Below are positions 46,002-58,002 of a stretch of 64,000 nt of DNA, in pieces. Position 1 is the stretch's first letter; each line of letters opens with the position of its first letter. This DNA comes from Lindgomyces ingoldianus (lineage: Eukaryota > Ascomycota > Dothideomycetes > Pleosporales > Lindgomycetaceae), in the NCBI RefSeq assembly GCF_010093535.1, contig NW_022985190.1:493346-557345 (forward strand). The letters are read 5' to 3'. Both the position numbers and the translations under genes were made by a program. The notes beneath the pieces were generated by a model. That model saw only the letters and a list, made by a program, of their open reading frames with translations, was not told the origin of the DNA and did no database searches.

Positions 46002-47162
46002 CTCGTTTGTCTTCTACATTAATGTTAGTTTCGCAATAGCTTGGGTGATGGAGGAAGTGAATCTTAAAATCCCTTGCTAGATAGATTTGCGGGATATACT
46101 TACCATCCTCGACTCCAAGTGCCAAACCAAGGGGATTTTGCAGGAGTGGCAATACGTGCGAGCGGCTCGACTTGACAATGTGAAAATATAAGGAGACACG
46201 TGTGTGGCCGGACGAGGCGCGCGTGTGTAATGGAGGAGCAAACGTGGGCTTTGCGTGCGCTTCGGAATCTGCTTTGCGTTACGTGTCAAAACCCCGGCCT
46301 AGAAGGTCCAAAGATCTCACCTACTATGCAATCCTCAATAGAGAGGAAGAAATCTATATATGCTGGATGGGATAAGCACCGAAACTCTCTTACGCTGTGC
46401 TTGGAGAGAGCAGGTGAGTAGAAGAAGAACGGCAAGGACACAGGGCTTGGTGAGGATGCGAGAGCTTTGAAAATATTTTCCGTGCGCGGAAGTATAATTA
46501 ACTAATTCATAGTGTAGTGGTCGTCTAGTTATCAACAATAGAACTTTTTGTGGGAGGCCTCATGAACAAACCTGCGAATCCTTGGTACAGGGCGCGTTGA
46601 ACATGGATGTGTCCGAAATCTCACAATAATAGATCTCGGTACTATTCGGGAATCTCGAATGGTTATAAATTCGTGACCGAAAGATATAGTAGAGGAGTGC
46701 CATGCTGGCTTCTAGTGACAAGTCAGAAGGAGCGAGTCGCGAAATCATGACTAGAGTATTTTGATACATTCGCCAAAAACAACTTAGGGGATATTTATGT
46801 AGATGATGAGAAACGGTGCAACATATTAGCTAGATTCCCTTATTTCCGAAGAAAGCTTCCGCAATATGTAGACTTTGGCATGCCAGCACTTCCGAACACG
46901 TTGCACACCAGAGGACACGGCACAAACTGTTGAAGAACACCCGCGCGCTCCGCGGCCGAATAGATGCTGTATGCACTGACGCCTACCTAAAAAGCGTGCC
47001 ATGGGATCCAGAATACGAACCTTTCCCATGCATGATCAACCTGATCCCTGGCCAGCGCAATGGTCCAATGTAGTGTACATTATTCAGGAAGTAAAAAGTG
47101 GGGTTGCCCAACCACGTTCCCAGGGAGATTTAAGAGTAGTGTACCAAGAGGGCGTGCTGCGC
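46002..47162. other. intergenic, promoter of the disordered protein and 3' side of PTA1
   Basis: About 1.15 kb with short frames only. The first ~100 bases upstream of 46001 likely hold a 5' UTR. No RNA gene could be folded convincingly. Confidence 0.45.
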
Positions 47163-49905
47163 TTACACTGCTTTAACCTCCAAAGCGCCGTTCGCAGACT
47201 CCATCTTCATGTCGGTCTCCAAAACTTCTGGTCTCCATCTTGAGAGAAGTTTCTTTGCCGATGGCTTGGCTCGATCATCTAAGTTCTGTATCAGCTCGAT
47301 TCAATATCTCTCCTAGTATGAATGCTTACTAGTATGCCACATATCCTCCAACACCTCTATACATATCTCCTTAGCCGGAGGCCTGAACATATACAGGTAC
47401 TGTAATACCATGATCGCGAGGTCAATTCGCTCCGGGTCTTCTGCCATCTTCTTCATGCGTTGGAGAATGTCTCTGTCAAGCTCCGGAATCTCGGACATGA
47501 ACCGAAGGAGAACTTTGTCAGTGCCTTCGGCAAATGCAATGATACCGTCTACAAGCCTCAAGGCACATCTTTGGTAGTTACCCTTGCAGGCCGGAGAGTT
47601 GGTAGCGTTGCCATTCATCGCAAGTTTAGCATTCATTTTAGCGATGTCAGCTTGGAGGCGGTCATTGTACCACTCCTCATTCAACCAACTGATGGCGACG
47701 TCAATCCTCTTCTTCCAATCGTACATGATGTAGTTGTAGAGGGCGCTCCGAATTGATTCGCTGAGTGAGAAGTTCCCCTTTCGTAGACCGCTGAACGCAG
47801 ATTTAATATGTTCATCCGGATCGTCGAGACCAGCAGCTGCACGGGTAGCCAGGCGAGATAGAATGGTAACCCACGAGTCTCGATCATAGCTGCTTGCGGC
47901 GAGGCGATTAAAGCCGCCTTTTGTAGTTTTTCCTCGTGAGGAAGTTTCATCGAGGGAAGACAACATGCCGAACACTCGCCGGACTGTACCGTCTCCATAT
48001 TTTTGGATCTCGTGTTCGGTCAGAGGTGGAGCTTGCGGCAGTTTGTATGGAGCAAGAGGTGCACTGGGCACACGATCCGGAAGCATGCCATCAGGTGGCG
48101 CACTATCTAGCTTGTTGACAATTTGTTCAGCGTCTTCCGGTTCGAAGTCAGGCTCGTATTCTTCTTCTTCATCGTTGAGAGATGCAGATTCAGCGGCGGC
48201 GGTACGAGCTTGAGTCTTGCTAAGATCGAGATACCGTGATCGGACAATCTATGTGTTGCGCGTTAGTTGGGTCTTTAATCGGAGCTTGGACGGCCGCTTC
48301 AGCGAACGCTACACCGTGCGAGGGTCACGTGATTATGTCCAGGTGCTGCTTCCCAAAACGGGTAGCCTGCCCGCGCAAGCCTCTTCTATAACGTCGGAAG
48401 ATTCATCACGTACATTGATTGCATTTCCCAGTTTTGCTTCGTCAATTGATTGCAGAACAGGTACAAGTATCCTGAGCAACTGTTCTGGGTCCTTGAACGC
48501 CTGCACGTCGAATTGCGCAGTCGCACCGTTGGGATCCAATGTGAAAAGTTGACGGAAGCTCACTGGACCAGGTGGCAAAGGAGGCACGGGATGAGAACTA
48601 GGTATGCTGGCTCCCACCCGTTGTCTCTTTGATGGGTCCAGACCATCAGTTGGTTCAACTGGGGCAGGTCTCTTACGGTTAGATTCATCAAACACATCAA
48701 GACGCATGCGATGGATACGTTCAAGATACTGCTGTATCCGTCCAGTGAAGGGGCCCTCCGGATTCCTACAGCCATTAAGTTAAGCAACGGCAATGGTGGG
48801 AGAAGAACTAGAAACTTACCTCTTTATGACGTTCACGAGCAGCGCTCGTGTGGTCCGCTCCATTGACTTCATCATGACTTTGTTCTTCGGAGTCATTGGT
48901 GAGTTTGCAAGCTTGAGAGGATTAAAGTTGAGAACACTGGAGAGTATCTTGTTCGCGATATATGGTCGTCGCTGAACAAGCATGCCCAAGCTGTTGAGAG
49001 CCGCGGTGACGAGCAATGCATCACTGCCTCCTGTCAGAGCCATTCCATCACTCAAGCTGAGTCTATCTAACCTGTGGTCTCCATGTACTATGTCCAGTAA
49101 ACGGTCCAGAAGCCCAGATGCTTCTGCTTCAAGATTCGCATGGAGCATTAAAGGATGATCGCGTGGAACGAGGGCAAGAGATATATCGTTCTGTTCGGGT
49201 CGCTGTGGAAAGGATAAGTTATTTCTTCAAGGGGGTAGGTAGAGTCGAACGAAACGATGCTCACCCTTGGATCCGCAACCATGCCAGGTGTTTCGACGAG
49301 GACCACCTGCTGGACAAATTTGACACAGCATATCCGCACGCCGGGCGGCGCCGTGTCCATCCGCCGCAGTATATTGGATTTTATCGCAGTCATGAGCTGC
49401 CAATTCGAGGTGTCATGGGGGGTGGAGATTCTGGAAGCACATTCAAGTATGAGACAGCATTCTTCAACAGCGCAGTCAATGGAAACATATACAAGCAAGC
49501 GCAAGGAGAAAGAGCTGGTCGATAAGTCGCGCTCGTGTGGCCAGCGCCATGTTAGGTAGAGTTCGAGGAGACTTACATATGACGGTAGACCAAGGGATAG
49601 ATGGTGGCAGCCGCCTGGACAGCGCTCTTTACGACACCAGCATCATTCTCCCCTTCCAGATATGCCCGCAGTGTAGGGAGAACGGTCAGACTGCACGTTT
49701 CCTTTGCATCAGACGGCCACGTAGGGGACGCGAAGGTCTCAGCGAGGAAATCAGCACCCCACCGTCGTGTCTCGAGAGCAGCGTTTGTGTTGGGTCCAAT
49801 GATGGGCAGGACACCAGGGATGATGGTAGGATAGTATCTGCCATCGCCGAGCGCGAGCGAGCGAGCAGACTCGAGCTGCCCCAGAGCTTGCGTGGAGGAG
49901 TTCAT
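47163..49905 (-). CDS. PTA1: mRNA cleavage and polyadenylation factor subunit, Pta1/symplekin
   Basis: Scaffold of the cleavage and polyadenylation complex in the nucleus. Six exons fit: 49905-49577, 49430-49265, 49202-48820, 48765-48414, 48248-47330, 47278-47163; introns of 146, 62, 54, 165 and 51 bases, giving 754 residues. The N-terminus (LGQLESARSLALGDG, LETRRWGADFLAETFASP, YPLVYRH + IISTPHD) is the HEAT-repeat symplekin N-terminal domain; NWQLMTAIKSNILRRMDTAPP and VRICCVKFVQQVV continue it. The central region has KRQRVG and a proline-rich linker; the C-terminal half ends with TNDRAKPSAKKLLSRWRPEVL once the last intron (GTAAGC...ACTTAG) is removed. Without that intron the frame would stop at KHSY and lose the conserved end. 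It is divergent to COA3. Confidence 0.88.
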
Positions 49906-50273
49906 GATGAAGACGAGAAGTGCAGGGCAGAGGGAGATGAGGAGCTTTGTTTCTGAGCAGCCAAGGGTGCTTGTTCACACGCGCGGCTCAATCAAACTGG
50001 TGAGCGCGACAAAGCCCAGAGAGTAGTTGCCGATGATACCTTCATCCCACACACGAAAAGCCCTAAAGAGAAATAACCTGCGAGGGCGAGGGACCGTAGA
50101 GGAACAGGAAGCTGCCTATGAAGTGAAAGTGAAGGTGGATAGATGCAGCATGAGCCGTTTTGGATGATGCCCGGTGCCAAGAACTGGTCTGTGCGGGTGA
50201 AGAGCCGCAACACCGCCTCGGATGAGGATCGTGGGTCGTCCTTCACCTCCGCAACCCCCTCGCCCTCGCCACA
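49906..50273. promoter_or_regulatory. bidirectional promoter region, PTA1 / COA3
   Basis: Only 368 bases separate the start codons of PTA1 (minus) and COA3 (plus), so both promoters are compressed here. No element is named. Confidence 0.55.
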
Positions 50274-50637
50274 ATGGTGTAGTAAGTCACTCCTAGACTC
50301 AATCTCGCATTCCGCCATCTGACTTCGACAGCCGGCCATTTCGATCGACGTATTACGATGCGCAGATGCGGGCATCGCCTGCTCTGCTGCGAGCTCGAGC
50401 ACCCTACCTAGTCAAAAACACTATTACCGGCATTGCCATTTGCGGTGTCGCAATCGGCATATGTAAGACAGCTCGCCATTTTCTGTGACACCCTCTCATG
50501 GCTTAGATTCATACACAATTCGCGTTATCTCGCAGGACGAATTCGACGATGTCATTGTCCCCGACGAGCCCGTGAAACACCCTCAAGCATCGAGCACAAC
50601 AGAAGGCGTAAAACAAGCTGTAGCGGCTGGGAAGTAG
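50274..50637 (+). CDS. COA3: cytochrome c oxidase assembly factor 3, mitochondrial
   Basis: Small inner-membrane protein needed for Cox1 translation control and complex IV assembly. Three exons: 50274-50281 (only 8 coding bases, ATGGTGTA), 50332-50462, 50507-50637, with introns of 50 and 44 bases. The 89-residue product begins MVYRPFRSTYYDAQMRASP, then LLRARAPYLVKNTITGIAI, a single membrane helix ending in GVAIGIYSYTI, and the family's RVISQDEFDDVIVPDEP, then a short polar tail. All three parts match fungal Coa3. The gene is too split for simple ORF calling. It is convergent with the hydroxyacyl-CoA lyase gene. Confidence 0.92.
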
Positions 50638-51005
50638 TAGTCATAGCCTTTCATAAGACACTGGGGTTGCGTCACAGGGAAGCTGTCATTGAAAGTGCAT
50701 CTTTCGTTGGCTCTTTCAAGTCTACAATTACATACATACATGCATTCAGCAGGCGTCAAGAGGTGGCTATTTTAGGGGACGCACAATCCTTCACGATGGA
50801 GTGTTTAGAAAACCCACTTCTCCTCTCTCTCATTTTGAGATAGGCTTGAGTTGGACAAATTGAAAATATCGCATCCACCTGCTCAGACCACCGCCGAATG
50901 CAAGTCAATCAACTTAGGGAAGTGAGTTTTATCCCTTACATTGGCAATCGATAGTGCATATAAAAGGATAAAAAATTGTTTCTTGCACCTACATACTATA
51001 CGGCT
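50638..51005. other. short convergent spacer
   Basis: About 370 bases between the stop codons of COA3 and the lyase gene; it should contain both 3' UTRs. Nothing else is seen. Confidence 0.5.
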
Positions 51006-52991
51006 TCATAGTCTTGCCGTTTTCGTCTTCTTGGTTGGGCTCACCTGCCAGCCAAAACTCTATTCACGATGCCAAGTTAGTAGAGGCTTCAACCCAATTT
51101 GAAACAGTATGTCACTTACCGCTTTTTCTAGTTTACCACTTTGAATGATGACGTTCACAATAACAGGCACCTCAGCTTGGAAACCCTCTATTGTCGCTTT
51201 GTGCAATTCCTCCGGCGTTCGCACGAAATATCCCAAACCGCCACACACTTCCGCCATCTTCTCGTATCGCACTTCCCAGCCCAGTGCCCAGCTCCGCAAC
51301 CCAGGTTCACCTTTGACCGTCCTCTCCTGACGCCAAGACCAGTCCTCACCGGAACTAGAATCCCCAAAGTATATGCCCCCATTATTGATAACAAATATGA
51401 GAATATCCATTTGAAATCGTGCCATGGTCTCAATCTCCATACCCGCAAAACCAAAGGCGCTATCTCCTTCGATTGCAACGACCTTTTTCCGGCGTGCAGG
51501 ACCAGAGGTAGCTTGTGCGCCAGGGCCGTTGTAAGCTTCGTATGCAGCAATAGCGTAAGGAAGACCAACACCCATCGTAGCGTAGGAGCCTGCATCCAGC
51601 CGAAGGCGAGGATGTTGCAGAGGGAATATGGATCTTGATATGTCCATCGTATTTGCCCCCTCTGCGATGTAGACTGTACCTCCTTCTTCTGACGGGGATA
51701 GAGAATGGAGGGCTTTCTTGATGACATCGAATGCATAAGCATAAGAAAGAGGGGTCGAAGGGTCTGCAGCTGCGGCAGAGGCAGCAGCCTCGTTCTTCTC
51801 CTTTGCAGCTATGAGCCTGCGGGCAAAGCCCGATGAAGAAGGGTCGTAATGCCAATCCGCCAAGAGTCGAGTCAACTGCGAGGCCATAATATTAACGTCT
51901 CCGACAAGAGCCAGCTGTGCGTCCCCTGCATTCCGGCCGAGCTCTTCTGGTGAAATATCCACCTGGATGAACCGCGCTGCAGGATTCCACTTTGGCGGTT
52001 CACCATAGTGGAATATCCAGTTCAACCTCGCACCCAAGATAAGAACCACATCCGCCATCTTCAAAGCTACAGATCGTGCAGACGAGACATTTCGAGGATG
52101 CGAGTCTGGCAAAACTCCCTTTCCCATTGGACTTGGTAAGAAGGGCAAGTTGGTTTGGTCAATGAGACGCCGAATAACGTCCTCAGCTCGGGCATATGCC
52201 GCACCTTTTCCTATCAACACCAGCGGCGCTTTTGCACCCTTGATGAGCTGTGCGACCTTGAATAGTCGAGCCTCGTCGGCTCCTCCTGCCGGAGGGTTTG
52301 CTACCGATGGCGTTTCCTCCACGTCCTCGAGGGAGTCTAGCGGGTCCATGATGATGTCTGCGGGTAGGTCGATGAAGCTTGTTCCAGGCCTTCCATAGAA
52401 TGAACATCTGTAGGCATTTGCAATTACGCTGGGCAATGATGCAGCGTTCGGTGGTCGTATGGATAGCTTTGTGTGAGGTGTGAGTAGGGAAACACTGTCT
52501 AGTTCCTGGAAAGCTCCTTTCGTAACCAGGTTGGTCTCAATCGAGCCTCCAAGAAGGGGGAACGGGAAATTGTTTGCAGACGCATTTCCCACCTGCTTAA
52601 TTTCAGTAATAGTCAGGTTGAGGCGATGCAAAACCCAAATGCCTTTTTAGCCAATGAGACTATTAAGCTGGTTCAATTATTGACTTTTGGACAATAAAGT
52701 TGAGAGGGAAATGATTGAAGGAAGAATACCTACACCAGCGATGGCATGCAGAACACCCGGACCTCCCACCACAAGACACACACCAGGCTTTCCAGTCAAG
52801 TAACCATACGCAGTGGCGGCATAGCTTGCTGCTTGCTCGTTGCGGAATCCGATGAAGCGAATACCTAGGTTAATCGCCTGCTCGGCGATGTCAGAGACAG
52901 GGACCCCGACAAGTCCAAATACAACAGAGACGCCCAGGTCTCGTAAAGTTCTAGCAATAATGTATGCGCCGGTGACTGACTTTGAGGACAT
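51006..52991 (-). CDS. 2-hydroxyacyl-CoA lyase-like thiamine-diphosphate enzyme (peroxisomal candidate)
   Basis: ThDP enzyme of the 2-hydroxyacyl-CoA lyase / oxalyl-CoA decarboxylase group, cleaving 2-hydroxyacyl-CoA in alpha-oxidation or decarboxylating oxalyl-CoA. Exons 52991-52734, 52592-51120, 51059-51006; introns 141 and 60 bases; 594 residues. The N-terminal PYR domain has the catalytic glutamate ([10 protein letters not shown]), [11 protein letters not shown] joined to [11 protein letters not shown] over intron 1; the middle domain has [10 protein letters not shown]; the C-terminal PP domain carries the ThDP motif [10 protein letters not shown]...VINNGG (~residues 458-490). With the first acceptor of the last intron the protein ends KTARL, a PTS1-like signal; the acceptor two bases later gives a different end. 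The yeast relative Pxp1 is peroxisomal. Lyase versus decarboxylase cannot be separated by eye. Confidence 0.87.
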
Positions 52992-53537
52992 TGTGTGTTA
53001 GCACTAATAAAGCTGGCATTACTGTGGATTATCCAGGGTAGAGCTTTAATGAGTGAGGAGAAATAGCCAGAGGGAGGAGAAATATACAGAGGGAAGCCGA
53101 GGTCGAGGTCGACGGTACGACGAAGACCTATGATGACTATATGGATCTACTAGGCTACGGAAATGTTGGAAAAACTCGACTTTGAATTATCTCATTAGTA
53201 GCTATGCAGAACTCTAGATATTCTATTGATATTCTACTTTCAGCGTCCCAAAAATTCCACCAGGGCGTGGTGATAGGCGGAAGTTGCAGCTGAGTCAACA
53301 ATGGCATTCATAACTAACATAAAACATAGCAGGGCCATATTAAGACAGGAATTTCCGTCCTATTAACAGTCTCTTTGATTCTGGCACAACGTTTAATTAA
53401 TGAGATCTGTGCTGCTAATGTTCCAAAACAGGTGCGAACATGATATAAGTCTCGTGACTTCGCGTGGCGCAAAGCGCCAGATCTCAGCCTGTTGTTTCTC
53501 AGTACATCAGCTCCTCCCCAAGGGCCACACTTTCAAT
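52992..53537. promoter_or_regulatory. divergent region between lyase and F-box-like genes
   Basis: About 550 bases between the outward-facing starts. A frame open from 53400 extends the F-box-like gene upstream, but its composition before 53538 is not protein-like. Confidence 0.45.
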
Positions 53538-55130
53538 ATGCCACCATCATCGAATCTCGTCAATTCTGACAACCCACACCATGCGCAGTGCTTCTTTCAT
53601 CATTCAGTCCTCAATTCTATATGTAACGGCCTCAAACGCAATGGTGGACGGTGCACAAGCAAAGCGAACCAATTCCCCATCGGATACCTCCCAACATGCA
53701 AGTTGCACATAGATCAGTACCAGCGAGCAGGCAGCTGTCGCGCCATAGAAGAATGCGGTGAACGTTGTGGAAGACCGTGCCACTATAGGCCACCGCTTCT
53801 CGAGGTTTGCCGGGAACATGCGAATGGCACTCCTACTATTCCTTCTTACATTCTGAAGATACCCACGGAGATTCGAATGGCCATCTTTTGGTACCTATTT
53901 CCGAACTACATCAAGGCAAAACCATTTCCTCAGAGCCCCATCGAACGTGGCATGCACGCTGCGATTCTCCAAGTCAACCGCCAAATGTACGACGAAGCAA
54001 GCACAGTTCTATATCAACAAGTCCCCTTCCGTGCATCTATAGAGTGCGATGAAATCTTCATTTGCCACAATTTCATAAAGCCGAGCCTACGTACTATTGC
54101 TCGTCGCATTCGAAATCTTGAAGTAACCTTGCACATTGGGCACAAACCCTACTACGGGACTGGAATTCACTCGGACCACGGTATCAGCTTCGAAGACTTC
54201 CGACTATACCAAGTCCGGCACAATGCCCGCAAGTTAGTGGAGCTTCTTCAACCCACAATAGAAGACGGCAGTCAGTCCGGCTTACATCAATTGTCCCTGT
54301 CTCCTCAAGCAGACCACATATTCAATTGGACTCGTGAAGAAGCAATCCAGGCTATCGCCTTTGCGATAGGCCCATTCAGAAATCTCTGCAATATCCGCCT
54401 AGCTTCCTTGAAGTCCGCTTCGTTGTCCTCGGCAAGTGAGCCTAACATTATGGTTGGGGTCTCTGAAACTACTTCAATGCCTGAAGATGAGGCATATTTC
54501 AAGATCCAGCGCACTTTTGGATCAGAGCTGAAGAAAGGCCCGGAAACAACACTTTCTCATCGCAAAATGCTCAAAGAAATTGATGAGAATGTTGAAAAGA
54601 TCGAAAGTCTTGTTCAACTGCTAAAACGAAAGGATGCTATTCAGGCCCCTTCTTGGCACATGACGCTCAAATGGTCCGTTTCCATCTTTGGTGGGGCAGA
54701 CCGGGTTCTCCACTATGCTCGTTTCCTCCGAGAGCACGAAGAATTAAGCGAATTCTGTGCCATCCGCCAAGCGATACAACAACGGTGGTTGAGATATCAG
54801 GAGTTTGCTCGTCGACAACAGTGTGACATTGCCGACCATATACTGGCTTTGTCTGACAAAACCGAGCAGTCGAGCTTAAAAGCTCGGTTCCCTTCGAGTT
54901 TCCGGCTAAGTTCTCCAGATGTCGAGGGTCAAGATACCTTGGAGCCTATTGAAGTCAGCCTCTGGCCTGAACTAGAGATGAAACTGGGACTGCCATTCTT
55001 GCATGAAAACTCGGTTGAGGAGTGGGAGGATGATGAGTGCCTGTACTTCAAGCATGATAATCAAGTCAGATTCCGCTTGAAGACTCCCCAAATCATGAGG
55101 GAGAAGAGGAGTGATGGAAGCCGAGGCTAA
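53538..55130 (+). CDS. Cys/His-rich F-box-like protein, function unknown
   Basis: Intronless frame; I place the start at ATG 53538 (MPPSSNLV), though the frame is open from 53400. The product is 530 residues. Residues ~10-95 hold a Cys/His-rich segment (CNGLKRNGGRCTSK, CKLHIDQY, CRAIEECGERCGRPCHYRPP, CREHANG), probably metal-binding. Then IPTEIRMAIFWYLFP (~107-121) is an F-box-like helix pair followed by AAILQVNRQMYDEASTVLY, the usual arrangement in fungal F-box/DUF proteins. The rest is helical and charged with a coiled-coil stretch near KMLKEIDENVEKIESLVQLL. F-box proteins recruit substrates to SCF ubiquitin ligases; the substrate is unknown. The overall layout is typical of lineage-specific fungal families. 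Confidence 0.7.
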   Translation: MPPSSNLVNSDNPHHAQCFFHHSVLNSICNGLKRNGGRCTSKANQFPIGYLPTCKLHIDQYQRAGSCRAIEECGERCGRPCHYRPPLLEVCREHANGTPTIPSYILKIPTEIRMAIFWYLFPNYIKAKPFPQSPIERGMHAAILQVNRQMYDEASTVLYQQVPFRASIECDEIFICHNFIKPSLRTIARRIRNLEVTLHIGHKPYYGTGIHSDHGISFEDFRLYQVRHNARKLVELLQPTIEDGSQSGLHQLSLSPQADHIFNWTREEAIQAIAFAIGPFRNLCNIRLASLKSASLSSASEPNIMVGVSETTSMPEDEAYFKIQRTFGSELKKGPETTLSHRKMLKEIDENVEKIESLVQLLKRKDAIQAPSWHMTLKWSVSIFGGADRVLHYARFLREHEELSEFCAIRQAIQQRWLRYQEFARRQQCDIADHILALSDKTEQSSLKARFPSSFRLSSPDVEGQDTLEPIEVSLWPELEMKLGLPFLHENSVEEWEDDECLYFKHDNQVRFRLKTPQIMREKRSDGSRG

Positions 55131-56373
55131 GCCGCTGTGTCATCCCAGCCTATCCGCTTTAAGGCCATTTCTGTAATATCTCTCATTTTAACAACATCTG
55201 CCTGTTGCATCCCCAGCATCTTCGCCTCGGATTATAATAAATTTTCGAAAATTCCATCCAAAAAACCGCACTATGTCTGCACGTAGCTGCTTGGAAAGCT
55301 TCCTATCCCTTTGACCTATCCGTAAATTCAACTTTTTCTTCAGTTGTGGTACCCTTTATCACCTAACGTGGAGCATGATAGGGGCAATTTCTAACCGACA
55401 TTTACCTCCTTATAAGTTCTTCTTAGTCCCAGAAAGAGCTGTGATATATTCTGTCCACCATGTTTACTTTCCATGATATGTGCTAAAGCTGTAAGTCTCG
55501 TGACTACGCGTGATGCCAACCTTGGAGGTGTCTCGGACCCACGCTCCGGCTGCCCTACACTTTAAGCTCACATCCTTCAAAAGGATAGCTTGGGGGACCC
55601 TAATCTCGGACATATAGATTAGCTCACAGAAGTATTAAGACACAGCTCCCTCAAGTCAGAGCCCCTCCTTCACTATACCTTCGCACTTAATCTCAACTCG
55701 CCCGCGCTGCAACGGTGTACCTTCCTCCATAATGTTAAACGATGAGTCTTTCTATCTCTATACTACGTCCGAAAAACCATCCATTCCCACATCTCAGGCC
55801 ACGACTTCCCCAACCCGGACCCAACGCCATGCACAAATTCACCTAAAGTGCCTAAGCAGACGACTGAGAATATTATGAAATCCATACATCTTGGCTAGGT
55901 GTCTGGATAACAGAAATTCCCCGAGTCCTTCTGATTACCAGCTTTCTCCTCGCCGTTTTTCTCCCCGGTATCTATCTGATCACTAGCAATTTGGACACAA
56001 CTCCGTCTATATCCTTAAGTGTACCTATTCTTACGAGTGGTACTGCTTTACATCACCTCACGCTACGACAACGACAATCAAGACTGCTACTGCTACGGCT
56101 AACCTGGGTGAATCTTACGTTCAACCAAGAAGCCACAGCACTTTCTAGTGGGTTCAACGAACTTTCCATTTGATAAATAAAAGCAAGGCTTCGTCGCTTG
56201 ACTGCGCTATTCTCATCTCGTTCTGACTGCCACTCCGGATACTAACATGAGATATTTCGGCCGTCCTGTTAAAGTTCAAACAAAATAGGAAACCCAAAAG
56301 CCAGACAACCCCCTAATTTCCATTCACTCAATTGATCTTTTCACATATCTGATGTGCCACCAACCATATCACC
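55131..56373. other. convergent intergenic region, no gene seen
   Basis: About 1.24 kb between two converging stops. Only a 60-residue frame (55991-56173) is present, with no family resemblance. Confidence 0.5.
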
Positions 56374-58002
56374 CTACCCCTTCCTCCTTCTCATTCCGAC
56401 ATGCAGCCCCAACGGCTTCCTCAAAAACCCCTCCCTGGTCTCCATCTCACCCTGCCTAAGCTCAAATTCATACCTTCTAAACACCGTACTGACAATCAGC
56501 GCCAACTCCATCTCCGCCACATTTCTTCCCACACAAGCCCTCGGTCCATAACTAAACGGTATAAACCCGTTCTTCTGCTCCTCAGTTATGGTCTCCCACC
56601 GCTCGGGACGGAACGTGTCAGCGTCCGGGCCCCAGATTTTAGTGCTGTGGTGGATGGTGTACGCAGGCACGGAGAGCACCACACCTTGTGGGAAATGGTG
56701 GCCGTTGAGCGTGATACCCGGGCCAGGGGGAATCATTCGTGGGAGACCCAGAGACGAGGTGCTGTGGATGCGCATTGTTTCTTTGATAACAGCATCAAGA
56801 TAGGGGAGGTCTTTTACAGCAGCGAAGGTGGGCACCATATCGATGTCTGGTAACGCTGAGTCTAGCTCTTTCTGCAACTTCTCAATGACTTCGGGGTGCT
56901 GGAGGCAGTGGAAGAGGAGCGCGCACGACGTGTTGGATGTGGTATCGCTGCCGGCGATGAGTTGCGTGAGAGCTTCGGCTGTGAGTTCTTCGCGCCCAAG
57001 CTTTGCGCCCGTTTCGTCACGGCCTTCCATCAAGCGGGCAAGGAGGTCGACGCGGGTCGTTTCGGGCTTTTCGAGGCGTGCGTTGACGCGGGCGACGGCG
57101 ATGCCCGCGAGGTTTTCGACGGCTTTGATGCCGTTCGAGAAGAAGGGGTCTGGGAGGTATTTTGCGTAGGGCTTCAGTTGGGGGAGGCAGCCCAGAGTGC
57201 TAGAGAGGTGGTTAACGTATACTTTCTTAGGGTTGGCAAATCCAGCTAAGGGAAAATATACCCAGAAACCTCACCCCTCCGATTCAAGACCTCAATAGCG
57301 GGAGCAAACGTAGGCTCAGAATTCGGCGTTTTCCTCACCTCCGCGACATCTCGTCCCTCTTTCAACATTCCGAACGGTGCACCAAATGCCAGGTCCCCAA
57401 TGACATCGAAAGCGAGGTAGTTGAACCAGTGTAGAGCATCCATATCGTAGTAGTTTCCCTTTGCGGCCTCAGCTCTCTGGTCCCATTGTGTACGCAGTTC
57501 CTCGAGATTATGGTGAATATATTGCTCAAACTGGCCAACGGATTTGGCACTGAAGGTATGTGAGACGGTTTTGCGTTTGCGAGTATGTTCAGCACGGTCT
57601 CGGGTGTTGAAGAGGCCGCGGCGGATGGAAACAAAGGCGTCGTAGTATTCACTAAAAAGCATATCAGCTACAGTTTCTTGCAGATGCAGAAAATAGGTGA
57701 GCATGATACCTCTTCAAAAATCCATTTCCATGTCCGTAAATGTGTTGGATTGCATTCGCATCTGCAACTGAGACATGATTCGGTTGAATGCGAACCAAAG
57801 TGCCGTATTTCTTGTGAGCAGCATCAACAGACAGATACCGCTTCCCTTTGCGGGCTTGCCACAGGAGCCAGAGGTTTGTCCATGCTGCTGGGAAGGGTGC
57901 GGGGATGTTGCGGATGGACCAGTTGCGGAGGTAGGGGAGAAGGTAGTATAGGACTGGGAGGAAAAGGAGAGTATATGGACTCAAGATTTCTGTGAGGAAC
58001 AT
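56374..58002 (-). CDS. bphA: cytochrome P450 CYP53, benzoate 4-hydroxylase type
   Basis: ER-bound P450 that para-hydroxylates benzoate, detoxifying aromatic acids with NADPH-P450 reductase. Exons 58002-57710, 57651-57262, 57199-56374; introns 58 and 62 bases; 502 residues. There is an N-terminal anchor (SPYTLLFLPVLYYLLPYL) and a proline hinge (IPAPFPAAW). FLKSEYYDAFVSIRRGLFN, rebuilt across intron 1, and RAEHTRKRKTVSHTFSAKS are CYP53 signatures. The I-helix reads IAGSDTTSN, the K-helix ETMR, and the heme loop FSYGPRACVGRN (Cys ~ residue 436) is intact. ATG 58056 would add 18 residues; 58002 aligns better with family N-termini. No defect is visible. Confidence 0.87.

Noticed and set aside
46500..46575. 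tRNA-like motif (TAGTGTAGTGGTC)
   Set aside because: No acceptor stem, anticodon arm or T-loop (GGTTCGA) could be paired downstream.
49118..49956. Overlapping plus-strand frames of 100-139 residues
   Set aside because: Antisense to PTA1 exons whose protein similarity and splicing are clear.
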